From Cornus controversa (lineage: Eukaryota; Streptophyta; Magnoliopsida; Cornales; Cornaceae): a DNA stretch of 64,000 nucleotides. Of the stretch, positions 32,912 to 45,079 are shown one piece after another. The position numbers and the translations under genes were made by a program. Every line of letters begins with the position of its first letter. The stretch's first letter is position 1. The stretch lies in assembly GCA_026545225.1 (NCBI GenBank), contig CM048849.1, positions 7,466,041 through 7,530,040 of the forward strand, read 5' to 3'. Under the pieces are notes generated by a model. That model had not been told where the DNA came from and searched no databases. It was given only the letters and a program-made list of their open reading frames with translations.

Positions 32912-32959
32912 ATGGAGGTGTGTGTGAAAATCACTCAAGGGTACGATCAATGGTCCATA

Positions 32960-33959
32960 AAGCCCTTACCCAAGGATATTTCTAGCATACATGGCAAGAG
33001 AAGCCGAAGAGTACACTAGAAAGTATGATAAATGCCAACGGCACGCCAGTATACCTTACCAGCCCTCGGAAGACCTAATAACCATGGTCAGTCCCTGGTC
33101 ATTTGCAAAATGGGGGATGGATCAAGTAGGGCCTTTCCCAACGGCTGTCAACAGCAAAAAATACGTACTCTTAGCCACCGACTATTTCACAAAATGGGTT
33201 GAGGTGGAGGCGTACGCAACAATCACTCATGTTCAGGTTAAGAACTTCATCTAGAACAATATCATCTGCCGATTTGGGTTACCATAATCCATTATCATGG
33301 ATAATGCCACAAACTTTGATAACCAGTCGATAGATAAGTTCTCCAAGAAGTATAGAATTAACCAGAAGTTCTCTACCAGATCATATCCACAAGGCAACGG
33401 CCAAGCAGAGATAACTAATCGGACCATCTTCGAATGTGTCCAAAAGAAACTAGAAGATCGTAAGGGCAAGTGGTTAAAAGAGCTACCTAATGTCCTATGG
33501 GCATACCGAACAACTCCAAGGCGTCTGCCCAGTGAGAGTCCATTCTGTCTGGCATACGATTTTGATGCGATAATACCGACCGAGCTATCAGCTCCAACCA
33601 CTCAAACAGATGTACTAAAGATGGGACAGAATGACCAGTTACTGGAACGAAATGTAGACCTCTTAGAAGAGAAGAGGGATGCAGCCCAAATAAGACTTAT
33701 TTGCTACCAAAGAATGGTTAAGAACAGTTATGACAAAAATATGAGACATCAAGCATTCAGCCTTGGGGATTGGGTGCTACGAAGAGTCACCGACAACACA
33801 AATGAACGAAATGCCAAAACATTTACAGCAAAGTGGGAAGGCCTGTACGAAGACATTGAAATGATTGGGAAGGGCATATACAAGCTTTGCAAAGTTAGCG
33901 ATGTAGAAGAAATTCGCAAACCCTGGAATGCAACCCATTTAAAAAGGTATTATGTGTAA
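32960..33959 (+). pseudogene. Ty3/gypsy integrase, 3' part of pol
   Basis: Integrase relic in frame from about 32970. Remnant zinc-binding tail YTRKYDKCQRHASIP (first Cys lost). Core with WGMDQVGPFPTA (first Asp), IIMDNATNF (second Asp, DNGTQF-like) and YPQGNGQAEITNR (Glu), so the DDE triad is present. Two stops (33252-33254 and in GLP*SIIMDN) interrupt it. The C-terminal domain has GDWVLRR, KWEGLYE and KPWNATHLKRYYV and ends at TAA near 33959; the ending is typical of the Tat lineage. In a live element, integrase inserts the cDNA. Confidence 0.9.
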
Positions 33960-34607
33960 ATTCCAGCATGTTTAGATTAGATTTTTTTTTTATAGACTAT
34001 CTTCTGATTCTCAAATAAATATGGAAGAAATTAATAAATAGTTCATATTTTAAATAAAGTACATCACTGTTAAAAAAAGAAAAGACACGGTCCCACATCG
34101 AACAAAAAACTCCGTACTTTATACTAAATAAAGTGTAGTATGAAAGCCCTATTGTTGTGGCAAGGTATGGTAGCTGTGTAAGATTAAAATACACAGCGGT
34201 AATGCTTTGCCCTCTTATTGCCTTTATTTGAAGGGCATCTCTAGCCTTTAAGGTAACCATGACATTTTGCGAGGATAATTTCCAATTTTCTTCTGAAAGC
34301 TACATGAGATTTGTTATATAAAAATCTAAAATTTACGTTTAGATAATATAACCTTACCATTTTTAAAAGAATGAACTACACCTTCCTTATAATTGGCCTC
34401 AAAACTAATGAGAGCTACATTTAAGTTGGTCATTAGAAAGGAATGTATGGACAAAGTCCTATATCGGATAAAAGTCTTTTTCTCCTAGCACATAAAAAGG
34501 AAACAAGAGCCTTTGAGGGTACGATATGGGCATGGAACGGCACAGAAGAACATGCACCATTACATGTCCACGCCTACTTTTGCACCACCAAAGATGACCA
34601 AACCTAA
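33960..34607 (+). other. Start of the gypsy 3' region
   Basis: Non-coding, AT-rich sequence between the integrase stop and the tandem array. Confidence 0.6.
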
Positions 34608-35560
34608 AAGGTCATAGGCCCAAAATAAGCTAAGGTCTTAAACGACCGATCACTTATTGAAACTAAGGTCTGAACGACCAATCGCTTAATAAAAGGAGGC
34701 CCTTGGTCCAAATCAAGCTAAGGTCTTAAACGACCGATCACTTATTGAAGCTAAGGTCTGGACGACCAATCGCTTAATAAAAAGAGGCATTTGGCCCAAA
34801 TCAAGTTAAGGTCTTAAACGATCGATCGCTTATTAAAGCTAAGATCTGAACGACCGATCGCTTAAAATAAAAAGAGGCCCTTAGCCCAAATCAAGCTAAG
34901 GTCTTAAATGACCGATCGCTTATTAAAATTAAGGTCTGAACGGTCATTGGCCTAAATCAAGTTAAGCTTTTAAACAACTGATCGCTTATTAAAGCTAAGG
35001 TCTTAAACGATCGATCACTTATTAAAGTTAAGGTCTGAATGACCGATCGCATAAAATAAAAAAGGCCCTTGGCCCAAATCAAGCTAAGGTCTTAAACGAT
35101 CGATCGCTTATTAAAGTTAAGATCTGAACGACCGATAGCTTAAAATAAAAAAAGGCCCTTAGTCAGAACAATCTAAGGTCTTAAATGACCGATCGCTTAT
35201 TTAAGTTAAAGTCTGAATTATCGATTGCTTAAAATAAAAAGAGGCCCTTGGCCTAAATCAAGCTAAGGTTTTAAATGATCGATCGCTTATTAAAGTTAAG
35301 GTCTGAACGATAGATTGCTTAAAATAAAAAGAGGCCCTTGGCCCAAATCAAGCTAAGGTCTTAAATGACCGATCGCTCATTAAAGCTAAGGTCTGAATGA
35401 CTAATCGCTTAAATAAAAAGAGGTCATTGGCCCAAATCAAGCTAAGGTCTTAAATGACCGATCGCTTATTAAAGTTAAGGTCTGAACGAACGATCGCTTA
35501 AAATAAAAAAGGCCCTTGGCTCAAATCAAACTTATGTCTGAACGACCAGTTGCCTATAAC
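34608..35560. repeat. ~90-bp tandem array in the gypsy 3' region
   Basis: About ten units of period ~85-97 bp, each with two sub-units: AAGCTAAGGTCTTAAACGAC + CGATCGCTTATT, then AAGTTAAGGTCTGAACGACC + GATCGCTTAAAATAAAAAGA, closed by GGCCCTTGGCCCAAATC. Units start near 34627, 34708, 34801, 34898, 35084, 35168, 35257, 35350 and 35438, with a shortened pair at 34958-35040. Tat-lineage elements are known for such arrays. Confidence 0.93.
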
Positions 35561-36002
35561 AAAGAGGAAAAGAAGGTCGTGGACTCGAAATAAAATGAGA
35601 TCTAAATGACCAAAGGTCATAGGCCTCGTTCAGGGTAATCTGCAACAAAAGGGAACATCGTTACATGCCGATCGTTTGAGTTTATCTCTTACTGAATTTG
35701 TTGAACGATCAATTGCTGATCGCCAGTATGATAAAGACAAAAAAAATATTTCCAGTCCAAGGTAGGAACTCAACCCCATATAGTTAAAGTAGTTGTCAAC
35801 ACGAGCATTTGTCAAAGGCAGAAGTGTCAATCTGTATCTCAAGACTTAAAGCAAAAACTTATATTACTCCAAAAGAAAATATTTATTACAAAATAAAGGG
35901 CACAACTCTACCCTTGAAGCAAAAGCTCCCTCTGATCATTACAAAGAAAAAAAAAGAACGAAGAAATCAACCCCGAGGAGCCCCGCCCCATCTTCTTTGC
36001 TA
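35561..36002 (+). other. Spacer between the tandem array and the antisense ORF
   Basis: No clear coding signal; possibly the tail of the antisense ORF. Confidence 0.45.
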
Positions 36003-37997
36003 AATTCCTGATCAAAGGAATCCACAATCATAGTGCCTTGTTTAGCTGGGGGCGGTACCTCTACAGGAGTCTGATCAACAGAATTGGAGGCAACTGGGGC
36101 AGCAACCAGAGAGGCAGAAAGGGCGGTTAGAGGAATTCAACAGAGCAAGAAACAGAGCTTGAACTCCTCAAAAAATTCGTGAATTGGCGTTCAGCATCAC
36201 CAGAAGGGGGAATACTGTAATCACCAAACGAGTCAATGGCCTAATTGGCATCAAACTCATCTAGGACAGCATAGTCCCGTTTAGCTTCGGATTTCTCTCC
36301 TTGCTTAAAGCCATAACGAAAGCCGTCAGCAAGCTTTAGGGCAGGGATCTTCAGGAATCTCTGATACATCTCAAGGCCCCCAACCTCGCAAACCGAAAGC
36401 ATGGCTCAAGCCCAGCAACCTTCTCTTCAGCTTCCAGTGCCTTCCGTTCAAATTAACCAATCGCCTTTTGCTTTTCACCATGAGACTTGGTCAAGAATTT
36501 CACTTTCCCCTCAAGGCTTTTGACCTTGCGTCTGTTCAAACGTTCGACCTCCAAAGCCTTACAAAGGGAGATGGTCATGTATGCACCCTGTACCACAGAA
36601 AGCAAATAAAATTAAAGACATAGATATCAGGAAGGATAAATAAATGAAGAATAGGGCGGGATAAACCTCTATGGCATGAAGAGGTGCATTGACAAGAAGC
36701 TTATGTTAGCTCCTTGTTGGCGGAGCTTATCCCTGGTTAGCCAGATCCCATGGGCAAGAGCCCCTATCACTTCACGATCGAGGGCAACACACTCCCCCAC
36801 CATCAAGGAAGAACCATCAAACTTCTTCAAGTCTGGAATCCATTGATCGAAAGAGCCGATGAACGGCTCATTAGCTATGTCGCTAGTAGGGTTAGGTAGG
36901 GTCAGAGCAAAGGAACCCTGACCCTTTATGGCACTTGCCATCAGCTTCTGGCGCTTGAAAATCAGAGCAGCACCAAAAGAGACCCTCTTCTAAGGTAAAG
37001 AAGGAACAACGGATTTGCCTTTGTGCCCTTCCACAGTCCTTGCCTTCATAGAACTAGAAGAACCCCTCCTAGTATTAGGCTCCTGTAATTTCATCTCTGT
37101 GTTCGAAGTTGGATACAGGTGTGAAGACGCAATGTGAGCACCGTCGGTGTTAGCTTAAAGTTACCTGTGAGATATGTATTTATTTGCTGAAGGGCGAAGG
37201 CTCCAGACCTTTTCCTTCAAATAAGTGATTCGTTCATCTGCAAAACAAAAATAAAAAATACAGCAAGATTACAAAACATGTAAACTTCTTTCAAAAAGAA
37301 GAAGAAATCGTAAAAACTTGCCAGAAAGAGAAAACTATGGAATCACAGCATTGCCGACAGCAAGATAGATGTGAAATTTTTAGGTTACTCTGACATTTCA
37401 AGGCTCTTTCATAAGAACCAATTTTTCCTTCCATAACTTGTTAGAAGTGGGAGTATGGTAACATAATTTTCTCTCCTTATTAATGGGGAACAGATGGTAA
37501 CAATTATCTTCTGATCTGACCCGATAAAGAGAGTAGCAGAACAGAAGATCGTTCAAGTTCAAGTCAAACTTGTGAAGGCGGTTCAAGGAGAGCATGCAAA
37601 AAATAATTCAAAAAAAATTTGGGTTTAACTAGAGTGGCGCAAGCTTCAATATATACAAAGCAAAGCTGACAAGACAATGAAGGGAAAATTTGAAGGTTTT
37701 CAGATGAGAAATTGAGAAAAGAACTTCTCCATCCTTAACTCCTTCCTTAATACTATAATCAAAGTCCAATGAGTAACCTTCTATGATAAACTCACTAGGA
37801 ATTCTGCATTATTTTCTAACCCTATCAAGGTCAACCAACTGCTTTGTCACCAAAGCGGTGACCACACCCTAATCGAACATGACCATTTTTCCAGCCACCC
37901 CAACAGGTGAAGTAGTCTCTGTAACAGGGTGAGAGGAACTGGGCATAGCGATTTCTTGGTTGTTAGAAAAAGTATGATCGCTATCACTAGAAGACAT
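36003..37997 (-). pseudogene. Antisense ORF in the gypsy 3' region (putative gypsy-type transposase domain)
   Basis: The minus strand from ATG at 37997 reads MSSSDSDHTFSNNQE, then CRIPSEFIIEGYS and LHKFDLNLNDLLFCYSLYR followed by TSNKLWKEKLVLM. This pattern resembles the plant 'transposase (putative), gypsy type' proteins encoded antisense downstream of pol in Tat elements. Further on are KRVSFGAALIFKRQKLMAS and FDQWIPDLKKFDGSSLM, and a lysine/glutamate-rich probable coiled coil (EVERLNRRKVKSLEGKVKF). An intron with GT...AG ends fits 36588-36666. At least three in-frame stops (TAG after MVMFD, TAA after DRVRK, TAG after LAPL) and frameshifts disable it. Function unknown. Confidence 0.65.
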
Positions 37998-38291
37998 TTT
38001 TAGAAGAAAAAAGAGATGAAAGTGAATGGACAGAAACTAATCTGAAAGATAAATCAACACCAAGAAACTCAAGGAAAATGAATCTGAAAAATAAGTCAGG
38101 CAGATGCAAAAGATTTGTGGTTGAAAAATGACAAGTATGATAATAAAATGCAAAGAGGAAACGTGAAGAAGATACTTACATGCTCTTCGTTGTCGCTAGG
38201 ACCCAACATTATATGAGGAACCTCGATGCACAACAAAGAAATCATGATTGAACCTATTCAAATTCCCTCCATTATGACGAATTTCATAGCA

Positions 38292-38312
38292 TAAGGGAAT
38301 TGGGGGGCAAGA
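38292..38312 (+). other. Polypurine tract of the gypsy element
   Basis: AAGGGAATTGGGGGGCAAGA immediately precedes the LTR start TGTAGGGGC. It primes plus-strand DNA synthesis and sets the element's orientation. Confidence 0.85.
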
Positions 38313-38731
38313 TGTAGGGGCAAAATTATAACTCGGTCCAGTGGGCTGAACTGGTACAAAAAATGGACTAGGCCAGCATCAACTTGAGCCCATGTATCAG
38401 CAGGAGGCCCAAAAGGCTAGGTCGATAATTGCAAAAGGCCAAGTTGCCCCATCTTAAGGCTGGAGAGCCCAAATCAAATGCAGACCTACAACTTAAAAAT
38501 GAATCTAAACTCCTTGAGAGAAAAGTTAACTATAAATAAGGGAATTCGAATCCTAAAAGGATTTGAATTTCAACTTGTATAAATATTCATAAAATGATGA
38601 ATGAAAGGGATCCTCGAATCCACCTCTCGCAATATATTTCCTCTTTCTCTGAAAACATTGTGTTCATTACTTTTAGGTGAGTGCATCGAATTGTTTGACA
38701 GTAATCAGTTGAACAATTTTCTATACCTACA
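38313..38731 (+). mobile_element. 3' LTR of the Tat-like gypsy element
   Basis: 419 bp, TGTAGGGGCAAAATTATAAC...CCTACA. Contains CTATAAATAAGGG (TATA-like) near 38530 and a CATAAAATGATGAATG block. TTAAC follows. Confidence 0.9.
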
Positions 38732-38945
38732 TTAACCAAACCAAACAATCATTTTATCTTCTCACTCTATCACAAAACCTAACTCTCTCTCTCTCTCTCT
38801 TTTGTGCTCTCTCTTGCAGCACAACACGTGTCGTCGATGATAAAAAAAACTCCATGTTTATCGACTATAGGCTCATTGGCACTAGTGCTAAGGTCAGAAG
38901 TATCATCAGAGTCGTCCTCTATGTCATTCTTATGTTCTTGAACAG
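38732..38945. repeat. Right part of copy B of the tandem duplication
   Basis: TTAACCAAACCAAACAATC... matches 31057 onwards in copy A (TTAATCAAATCAAGCAATC) and ends near ATGTTCTTGAACAG. Confidence 0.88.
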
Positions 38946-41900
38946 TTGATATAGTTGAATCAATATAAGCAAATGAAGGATACCCAAATGCTTATTTGAT
39001 CATAGGAATGAAAAATTCACAAGAAAATATAGGAAAACAAGATATGTTAGTGAGAAAGGTTGGGTTTTCATTCGGGGTGTGATACTAGGTAGTGAGAGAG
39101 GTCAATAGAATGGTGGAATTACTAGAGAGAAAAGGAGAGGATTATATATTTATATGTATATCCTTGTGTGTAGGTAATGGAAAAAGAGAATAATGGTGGA
39201 TATTGTATTGTAGATGTAGTGGATGTGAGAGAGGGAGAGAGTGGTTCGTGTGAGAGAAAGAAAGAGTGATTAAGGGAGAGAGATAGAAAGAGAGGGGTTT
39301 GTGAGAGAGAGAGAGAGCGTGCAATTGACCAACCACAACGATTAACTAACCCAGTTGCTTAACGAGAGAGATTTGGCATTTGTCAAAGAGAGAGAACTTC
39401 TTCTGGTTTTTCTTCTTTAGAGAGAGAGACCTTCATATGGTTCACAAAAAATGAGAAAAATGAGAGAAAATAATATTTAAATATAGTATTATTTTAGTAA
39501 TCTTATTTGGTTGGTGAGGATATTTTAGTAATTATCTTGCACAAGAGAGTAGTTTTGACATTTTGAATTTTTTTTCTTTAACAAACCTAATGGTCAATTG
39601 ACAACTAGAATACCGGAGTAAACTCAATTAAACCTCACAAAAGTTGATTGTCATATTTTAAAACCTTTAAGCCAAATATAATTAGCCTCTCGTAGAAAGT
39701 CAAAGTAATTCACTCAAAAGATAAAGATAAAGGCTTCCAATTAGAATTGCAAATAAACCGAATTATTGATAAAATAACTTGCTATGCTTGTTTAAGATTT
39801 ACTCTTGTTGTTTGTTTATTAAAGTAAAGAATTAAACTTGAACAGCTTTTAGGTAGCTCGTTAACTAAAAAGACTTGAACTTGAACATGAGTAATGATAA
39901 ATCCGATTTGTTTGACTCATAAAAACATATTTATGCTTGCTCGTTTTTGAAATACAAAATATATAATATATTTCAACATTCGTAATGTTAAAAAGTGTCA
40001 TGCCCACTTAATGACAAGAAAGTAGTAAAATACATAATAAAATTGTAAAAAGGGTAATAAATTAATAAACAAAGCCTAGATAACTAGAAAACACTCATGA
40101 GTCGAAATTGATCCAACTCAATTTTCTGAATTCATCACAAGGCCAAACAAAATCAAAAGTAAACCCAAAAATGAGCTAGATTCAAAAAGTCTCCATTTCA
40201 AGTCAACTTGGTTCATTTGTTCCTTTAATCCTATTTTAGCCCATTTAATTTCTTACACAAAGCCCTAAGGAACATAATTTAGTGGATACCTTGCATATTC
40301 AGGAGATCACTTTCACCAACAAATTAATAGGTGAAATATCTCAAATTAAAATCCTCTCTAGTGAAGAGTTTTTCACAATTTCATCCAATGACAACGTTTA
40401 TAACAATTAGTGGTGAGGTGATATAAATGTCACCTACTTTACAATGTATTGATATCACTCAATGTAACAACGTGAGTAATCCTTAATTGTTATAAACGTA
40501 TTTTAGTCCTTCATCTATATATATATAATGTACGGGTTTTTGATCATCAATATAAAGATGACATATATGCAACAAGTAAAATCCTAAAAAATGAAAAGCT
40601 ATTGAATACCAAAGAAATTTCGTGTATGAAAAAATTTTACCACTAATAATTCTCTATTTATTATTATTTTTTAAAATAATGAGAAATAGACATCTACTAT
40701 TATTGATGGAATTCTTACGAATATGCACCCTGAGATACCCAATAATTACTCCTAGAAAATGATGGTAGTGGCATGCGATTCTGCACGAAGGGAATTAAGT
40801 AGTAAGTAAAAGGAAGTATGTTACCATTTTACCAAGGAAACTGTATGTAGGTGGACCACCACACCATATATATAATTTTCAAAATTATTGGCTCTTTTTT
40901 CTGCAAGAATCTTTGCAGGTTCTGTTCCTTTCTTCTTTCAAACAAGCCTGTTAAAAATGTACTACCAAAACAGCTCATCTTTCAACTTTTACTTAACTTC
41001 TTACATTATTGGTTTCCTCATTTGGTTATGTACATTAATCATTGAAATCTCATGAAATGAAATGAAGGCACCTTCCAATGTTATTGTTATCCCACTAGTA
41101 CATGCCTTTCTACCAATTCTGTGACTCTTTGTTCTCAAATAGAATTCACACTGTTGAGAAATAGTCTTGTGACTTGGGCTTAAATGGTAATAGCTTGGGC
41201 CTACTATATTGGCTCTTCTGTTCACAATATATGCTTTGTTTAAAGCTAGGATAATAATAGCACAAGAATCATAAAACTTGATCACTTATGCTGTGCCTGT
41301 ACCAGATAATGTTTACCAACTATTTTTACACCCCCACAGACAGACAGAAAAATTCTTTAAGTAAATATTTGATACCATATTAACAACCATTTAATTCATA
41401 AGATTAAGTTGTTAAGGAGTAAACCTAACAACATCAAAAAGTTGGGTTTACCAATACTTTAGGAGGTCCTTAAAAAACTTACTTGCCTGCTGGCTTAAAT
41501 CTTGATTTTTTTTCATCTGGCAGTGTTTTATATATATATATATATTTATGAACATGAAACAATGTATACAATTATTATAAATGTAAAATCCACTAGGTTT
41601 GACCGCATCTTAGAAGAGTGGGAAGTTAATGCCTCCTTGGTAGTTAGTCCACAACCGCTTGCAGAAACAGTTGCATTTCCCATGCCTTTTGTTGCCATTG
41701 ATATTTTTATTTTAGGAAAATGGTGTTTTAACAATTTTTAAAAGGGAGATGTTATTGGCGGTTTACAAAACAATTCAAGGGCTCCAACTTTGAATTTTGC
41801 TAAATTAAATGATGAAAATAACCTTTTGTCTTTTTTTTATTTAATAAATAAGATAAAAATAGCAATAACTCAATCTTTACAACCACTTTTCTCTCCTTCT

Positions 41901-42736
41901 CTTAAGTCCAGCCTTCTTATGCTAATCTCCTTAGGCCACATTTGATAGAACAAAGTCATCTCTTTAGCAACTCAACCATTGTCTCATTCTCACTCATCTT
42001 ATACCACTTCCCCTAATTTACACCTTTTCTATCTAATTTGAAGATTAAATTATATTATTATCAGTGTTTGGGGTAAGATAAAGAAATAGTCTCAAATCTT
42101 CTTTCATGTTTGTAACCAGTGATTTAATATAATTAGTAAATTAAAAATGAATTACAGACCACAGAGTTCAAATCTTCCGTTAACCTCAGAAGCATCTAAG
42201 ATAGGGAGAAAATATGGAAGAAGGAAGAAATATAAAGATATTTAAATTATTGGGTATATAATTACAAACCTTGAGGCTTTCTATTAGGCTTTTTCTTTTG
42301 CCTCTTTTAATTTATGGACTTATGCTCAATGTGAATATTGATGCACACCTCATTGGGTTCACCGGTCATCATTTTCTCTATTGTTTCTTTATGCTACGGG
42401 TTAATACCTACTATGTCTCTCGACTCTCTAATTTAGCTGTTTCTAATTGATATTTTGCAATCAGTAATTCTGTATTTTTTTTACTACTTGATTTTGATTT
42501 GGATGTTTCTTGACAATGTTAGAGAGATTTTTTTATTAGAAGAGAGATAGTGTGTAAGGAAGTTAAGGTAAGTGGAGAGATATATGAAACTAATAGAGAG
42601 AGAGAGGATAAACAACTAGTTTTTTGTTGAAAGAGTTTAGACTATTTTTGTCATTTAATTTATCAAAATACAAGGTTGGAGCGCCTGAGGATTGTATGGG
42701 AGCGCAAATATCACCTCCCTTTTTAAAATTAGAAGA
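38946..42736. other. AT-rich intergenic region
   Basis: 3.8 kb without a recognisable gene. It holds GA-rich stretches (39210-39430), a short inverted repeat (ACGTTTATAACAATTA near 40390 versus TAATTGTTATAAACGT near 40485), and TA runs near 41531. ORFs such as 41001-41285 (minus) and 41502-41741 (plus) have no features I recognise. Confidence 0.55.
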
Positions 42737-44078
42737 GGGACCTGATATTGACGCTCCACCAATATCCTCTAGCACTCCACTCCTATCTTTTTTAAAAATA
42801 AAATTACACAGGTGTCCCTTTACTATACAATCTTTGATTCTTATATCTTTAATACCCTAATTGCCTTTATTTGATAATGTTAGAATTTTTTGCTCCAAAT
42901 TGCCACTTCTCTCTCAAGTTCCCTCTACTTCTTCTCTCTCATGTTCATACTCCCCTCAATGTCTGAGTTAGAGAAAGTCATTGAAATTATTAAGACAAGC
43001 AGTATTGAAGAGATTTCAAAAATCTATGAATCACTTAACCCTAATTTTCATAGTAATGTGATTTTTTTTTGTTCTACTTTATTCTTTAGACTATACTGTT
43101 TGAGTTGGTTTTAAAAATATTGTTTTTTCTTGTTGAATCAATTTATCAATATTTATTTTATAAGTAGAAAAGTTTAGGATTCAATATAGTGATTTAGAGA
43201 GTATCGATCAAATGTATGTGATAAGGATAATGAAAGTTACATGATTATATAAATTGGGAAGAAGTTGTTAATAATAAATTACCTAGAGAAATATTCAAAA
43301 AGTATTTGACTTGGAAACAACACTATATCAATGAATAAAACCTATTTAGAAAACAATTAATTGTATTTAAAATCAAAGAAAAGTTTAATTTCACTTAAAT
43401 AAAAATTATGATATATAGTTATTTAAGGAAACTAAGGAAAGTTTTTTTATTTTAAAAGGGAACTTTTAGAAATGAAGAGATGAAAAGAGAAAAACGTGAC
43501 TTTATAAAATCGTTTTTCAATTGTAATTGTCTTAATTTAGCTAAGGAGCCTTTGCACCCAAATTTCAAAATAAAATAAAATTAATATGATATTTTTCTTC
43601 CTTTGCTTTTTTATTTTTCCCCTCATCCTTTCTGTTTTGTTTGTTCACAAGTTGATGAGATGTTTCTAATTTTTAATTTATGTTGTTTTATAAATAAGAC
43701 ACATGGAAAATAAATTACACATTGATTTGGTGAGTAAAAGACAATATTTTAAATTTTGGATTCTTATAGTTATATAGGGTAGGGACACGAACTACAAGTT
43801 ACCTGGGTAGCAATAAATAGATTGTTCTATTGTAAACCTAAAGTAAAAACAAAATCAATCACAAATTACTTGGGATAACAAGGATGCAGTTGAAAATTTT
43901 TTTTTTAAGAAAGATAAAATAGAAATAGAATTGAGTCCTGATTTAGAAAGGCAATTAGGGTACTAAAAATATAAGAATCAAAGATGGTATAGCATAAGAC
44001 CAATTTTGTAATTTTGCTTCAAAAAAAGATGAGAGTGGAGTGCAAGAGGATATTGGTGGAGCGTCAATATCAACTCCC
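42737..44078. mobile_element. MULE-like element with ~145-bp terminal inverted repeats
   Basis: The left arm (42737-42880), GATATTGACGCTCCACCAAT...CTTTGATTCTTATAT...ACCCTAATTGCC, is the inverse of the right arm (about 43935-44078). Length about 1.34 kb. No transposase inside, so it is non-autonomous. Long TIRs suggest a Mutator-type origin, but no clean 9-bp duplication is visible. Confidence 0.75.
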
Positions 44079-44187
44079 TAGAATAACTAGACAATTACAA
44101 CTAAAAGATAAACAATTATAAAAATCTCCTAATATTTGCATAAATTACATATTTTTTCAATTTTTATGAAAAATACCATGACGTCCT

Positions 44188-44987
44188 TGTAGACATTAAA
44201 AAATTACATGATGGACCCAAAATATAATTTGGCCTTATCTTCAGTTTAGCCCACTGTGGAATGTGACCCAATAAGTCATATATTTTGAAACCCAGACCCA
44301 CCACAAATAAATCAGTCATGGGTTGATCTAAATTGTCTGAAAACGTCCAAGCCCATTTAAAAATGGGTTAAATAGATAATTATATATATATATAATTATC
44401 ATCAAAGATAATTATTATATATATATTGGATTATTATTACAATTATCATAAAGGATAATTATCAGAAGAAAAGAAAGTTACAAATCTACCCCTCCAAAAG
44501 CCTATAAATAGAGGTAGAGGGTGAAGAGAAGGAGAGGAGACTATAACAGAATACTGAAACTCTGCCAGACTCTGCCTTCAATCAACACTTGAAACTCTGA
44601 AGAAATAAGTTCTTCCAACCTTCAAAGTTTTGAAGAACAACAACAACAAGCACATTCAAAGTCGTGTTGTTCTTCCTTAATAATTCAACAAATTCAAAGA
44701 ATCATCAACAAGATTGTTCGAGATCAAGCTTCTTCAGCCCTAGATCAGAAATTCTCACCGATTTTCTTCAACAACAAACACTTGAAGAGAACTTTCAACA
44801 ATCCAATTCAAGATCAAGCTCTAGCAGCCCTTGAACCCGGATCATTAAGGAGATCAAATCAGAGGAATTTATCTTTCTTTTGTAAAGATCCACAGAGAAT
44901 TATACCCATTTTTCTCAAATTAATAAAATTGATTATTTGTTACCGATTTTTGTTCCTAGATTTTCGGACACGAAATTTGTGTGTACA
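44188..44987 (+). mobile_element. 5' LTR of a third Ty3/gypsy element
   Basis: About 800 bp, TGTAGACATT...GTGTACA. Contains CCTATAAATAGAGG (TATA, near 44502) followed by GA-rich leader sequence. A conserved TGGCACACCCGGTGGGACC follows six bases after the end. No 3' partner is in the window. Confidence 0.65.
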
Positions 44988-44993
44988 AATTTC

Positions 44994-45012
44994 TGGCACA
45001 CCCGGTGGGACC
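44994..45012 (+). other. Primer-binding region of the third gypsy element
   Basis: TGGCACACCCGGTGGGACC directly after the LTR, as found behind the 5' LTR of several plant Ty3/gypsy elements. I do not assign the tRNA. Confidence 0.6.
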
Positions 45013-45079
45013 ATCTCTGTCTCCTACATCATACATCCAAAACTCTGTTCATCAGAATCTATGGCTCCTCCAAGGTTCA

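Larger units (their letters stand above)
32788..38731 (+). mobile_element. Tat-like Ty3/gypsy insertion with two U5 ends
   Basis: 5,944-bp insertion flanked by TTAAC (32783-32787 and 38732-38736). The right end is a normal 3' LTR (38313-38731) ending CTATACCTACA. The left end, TGTAGGTACAGAAAATTG, is not an LTR start but the reverse complement of the LTR's last ~125 bp (32788-32911). Between them lie a truncated integrase, a 3' region with a tandem array, and an antisense ORF. Gag, protease, RT and RNase H are absent. The related copy A of the host duplication shows the unoccupied site. Confidence 0.88.

Noticed and set aside
34608..35560. Regular repeats that could look like a CRISPR array
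   Set aside because: The whole unit repeats without unique spacers, and the context is a plant retrotransposon.
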